From NCBI GenBank assembly GCA_018335585.1, contig JAGXRZ010000023.1, positions 38,301 to 102,300 of the forward strand: DNA of 64,000 nt. Direction: 5' to 3'. This document shows, piece by piece, positions 62,917 through 64,000 of the stretch; the first letter of the stretch is position 1; each line of letters starts with the position of its first letter. The stretch is from Selenomonadales bacterium. GTDB lineage: Bacteria; Bacillota; UBA994. The notes under the pieces were generated by a model. It was given only the letters and a program-made list of their open reading frames with translations, was not told the DNA's origin and made no database searches. The translations under genes were made by a program, and so were the position numbers.

Positions 62917-63666
62917 CCCGAGCAGGTCATTTACCACCACACCCGCCGCAATCAGCCCAGCCACAGATGGGACAAACGAGATGCTGCCCGGGATTTGGCG
63001 CTTGCGTCTGCAGTTGGCGTCGCCGCCCGGGCAGACGCAGTCGCGCGCGCAGTCACTGCTGCTTGCCTCCGGCACGCGTGGCACTTCCTCTGAGTACACC
63101 ACCTTCACCCCGCGCTTGTACCCGCGCTTGCCAAGCTCTTTGCGCACGATGCGCGCTAGCGGGCAAATGCTGGTCTTCGCAATATCTGCCACCATAAAGC
63201 GCGTCGGGTCAAGCTTGTTGCCCGCCCCCAGGCACGAAACCACTGGGATGCCCTGCTCCTTGCAGTGGATAATGATGGCCAGCTTGGCCGTCACCGTATC
63301 CACCGCGTCGACGACGTAGCTAAGCCCGCTTGTCAGTATGCTCCGCGCCGCTTCCGCCGTCATAAAGCATTTGTGCGCGACAACTAGGGCGCCTGGGTTA
63401 ATCTCTTTCACTCGCGCCGCCATGACGTCTACTTTGGCTTGTCCAAGCGTTGACGAAAGCGCATGCAACTGCCTGTTTGCGTTTGTCAGGCAGATGTCGT
63501 CGTAGTCTACGAGCGTAAGCTTCCCAACACCGGCCCGCGCTAGGGCCTCGACAGTGTAGGAGCCGACGCCCCCAATGCCGATTACCGCGACGTGAGCTCT
63601 AGCAAGCACAGCTAGGCCCGCCTCGCCCACCAGTAGCTCTGTACGAGAAAACCTGTGTAAAGGCAT
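62902..63666 (-). CDS. tcdA: tRNA threonylcarbamoyladenosine dehydratase TcdA
   Basis: An E1-like ATPase of 254 residues that cyclises t6A37 of tRNA to ct6A. The nucleotide-binding motif is VIGIGGVGSYTVEALARAG (28-46). DYDDICLTNANRQLHAL and VVDAVDTVTAKLAII are the next motifs of the family. A Cys-rich insert (SSSDCARDCVCPGGDANC) lies before the C-terminal GSISFVPSVAGLIAAG, as in many Bacillota homologues. It is transcribed against threonine dehydratase. Divergent promoters probably lie in the gap of about 170 bp to the zinc-ribbon gene. Confidence 0.94.
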   Translation of the reverse strand: MPLHRFSRTELLVGEAGLAVLARAHVAVIGIGGVGSYTVEALARAGVGKLTLVDYDDICLTNANRQLHALSSTLGQAKVDVMAARVKEINPGALVVAHKCFMTAEAARSILTSGLSYVVDAVDTVTAKLAIIIHCKEQGIPVVSCLGAGNKLDPTRFMVADIAKTSICPLARIVRKELGKRGYKRGVKVVYSEEVPRVPEASSSDCARDCVCPGGDANCRRKRQIPGSISFVPSVAGLIAAGVVVNDLLGLEQP

Positions 63667-63716
63667 CCGTGCCCTCCTATTTAGAAAAAGTTTTTTGTCA
63701 ATGTCAGTTCTTGATA

Positions 63717-63745
63717 TTGCTAATCAGCGAAGACTCTGGTACACT
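63717..63745 (+). promoter_or_regulatory. Promoter of the zinc-ribbon gene
   Basis: TTGCTA (63717-63722) and TACACT (63740-63745) are 17 bp apart, with a TGG extended -10. Confidence 0.72.
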
Positions 63746-63802
63746 AGGTCTGAACTTGTGCTAATCTGGTTTCACCTGCCCAGGGAAGACCCAGGAGGGC
63801 CA

Positions 63803-63835
63803 ATGTATCTAATTAATCGGGGGGATTTTCTCTAA
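63803..63835 (+). CDS. Possible ten-codon leader peptide
   Basis: ATG at 63803 follows CCAGGAGGG at good spacing and reads MYLINRGDFL before a TAA whose last base is the A of the next gene's ATG (TAATG). It has a better Shine-Dalgarno site than the gene it precedes. It may couple or regulate translation of that gene. Alternatively it is accidental. Confidence 0.45.
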   Translation: MYLINRGDFL

Positions 63836-64000
63836 TGTATCAGGACAAGTCACTCAATTGCAAGGACTGCGGCGCGGAGTTTCTGTTTACCGGGCGTGAG
63901 CAAGAGTTTTACGCCGAACGCGGATTCCAAAACGAGCCCAGCCGTTGCAAGCCCTGTCGCGACAGCCGCAAGCGTAACGACAACGGCGGCTCTATGTCCC
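63835..64000 (+). CDS. Zinc-ribbon protein, N-terminal part (cut by window edge)
   Basis: From the ATG at 63835 an open frame runs to the window end. It reads YQDKSLNCKDCGAEFLFT, then EQEFYAERGFQNEPSRCKPCRDSRK, with two CxxC pairs, the pattern of the small probable-zinc-binding (zf-trcl) domain. Such proteins are short and cytosolic in many bacteria, with unknown function. The C-terminus lies outside the window. It begins with TAATG overlap to the leader peptide. Confidence 0.85.
   Translation, partial: MYQDKSLNCKDCGAEFLFTGREQEFYAERGFQNEPSRCKPCRDSRKRNDNGGSMS

Overview
The window is the chromosomal replication-origin region of a spore-forming member of the Bacillota, most likely a moderately GC-rich, Clostridia-like lineage; I cannot name a species. 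The evidence is the conserved order rpmH-rnpA-yidD-yidC-jag-mnmE-mnmG-rsmG-noc-soj-parB on the minus strand left of the origin, and dnaA-dnaN-yaaA-recF-remB-gyrB-gyrA on the plus strand to its right. Firmicute-only or sporulation-linked genes (noc, remB, yyaC, walRK-yycHI), a T-box leader, strong Shine-Dalgarno sites and frequent GTG/TTG starts agree. Nearly all genes point away from oriC, as expected for two replichores.

Layout. 1-10.1 kb: minus-strand origin-flanking genes, with two parS sites inside parB. 10.1-12.2 kb: oriC, with DnaA boxes on both sides of dnaA, two Spo0A-type boxes and a palindrome in the dnaA leader. 12.2-19.3 kb: clamp, recombination and gyrase genes. 19.4-29.2 kb: a peptide-salvage block: a fused copper-amine-oxidase-N/oligopeptide-binding protein, two permeases, two ATPases, an NlpC/P60 endopeptidase, an L-Ala-D/L-Glu epimerase and diaminopimelate decarboxylase. 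This resembles the dpp/ykf murein-peptide system of Bacillus. 29.3-35 kb: a Lon-like protease, an unusual glycosyltransferase and a D-threonine-aldolase-like enzyme. 35-45.5 kb: DUF4446, M23 peptidase, bactofilin, lipid kinase, yyaC, a propeller membrane protein, CvpA-like, DUF3343, mscS, DUF951, rpsF-ssb-rpsR, a MazG-like gene, rplI and dnaB. 45.5-55.3 kb: six tRNA genes, an ankyrin protein, a LysM/G5/M23 peptidase, walRK-yycHI and htrA. 55.3-64 kb: cysteine synthesis under a Cys T-box, tyrosine phenol-lyase, oligoendopeptidase F, threonine dehydrogenase, threonine dehydratase, tcdA and a zinc-ribbon gene.

The genes suggest a peptide- and amino-acid-using, spore-forming cell with an ordinary replication, segregation and wall-stress core. 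Much of the rpsF-to-htrA block lies left of the origin in Bacillus subtilis but right of it here.

The most unusual signal is in the spacers. Almost every longer intergenic gap holds runs of degenerate tandem repeats whose unit is always seven bases, although the words differ from place to place. They are mixed with a dispersed 29-bp palindrome, one copy of which forms the 3' end of a coding sequence. I found no CRISPR array, transposase, prophage or obvious defence system. Starts, promoters and repeat limits were read by eye; no searches or folding were run.
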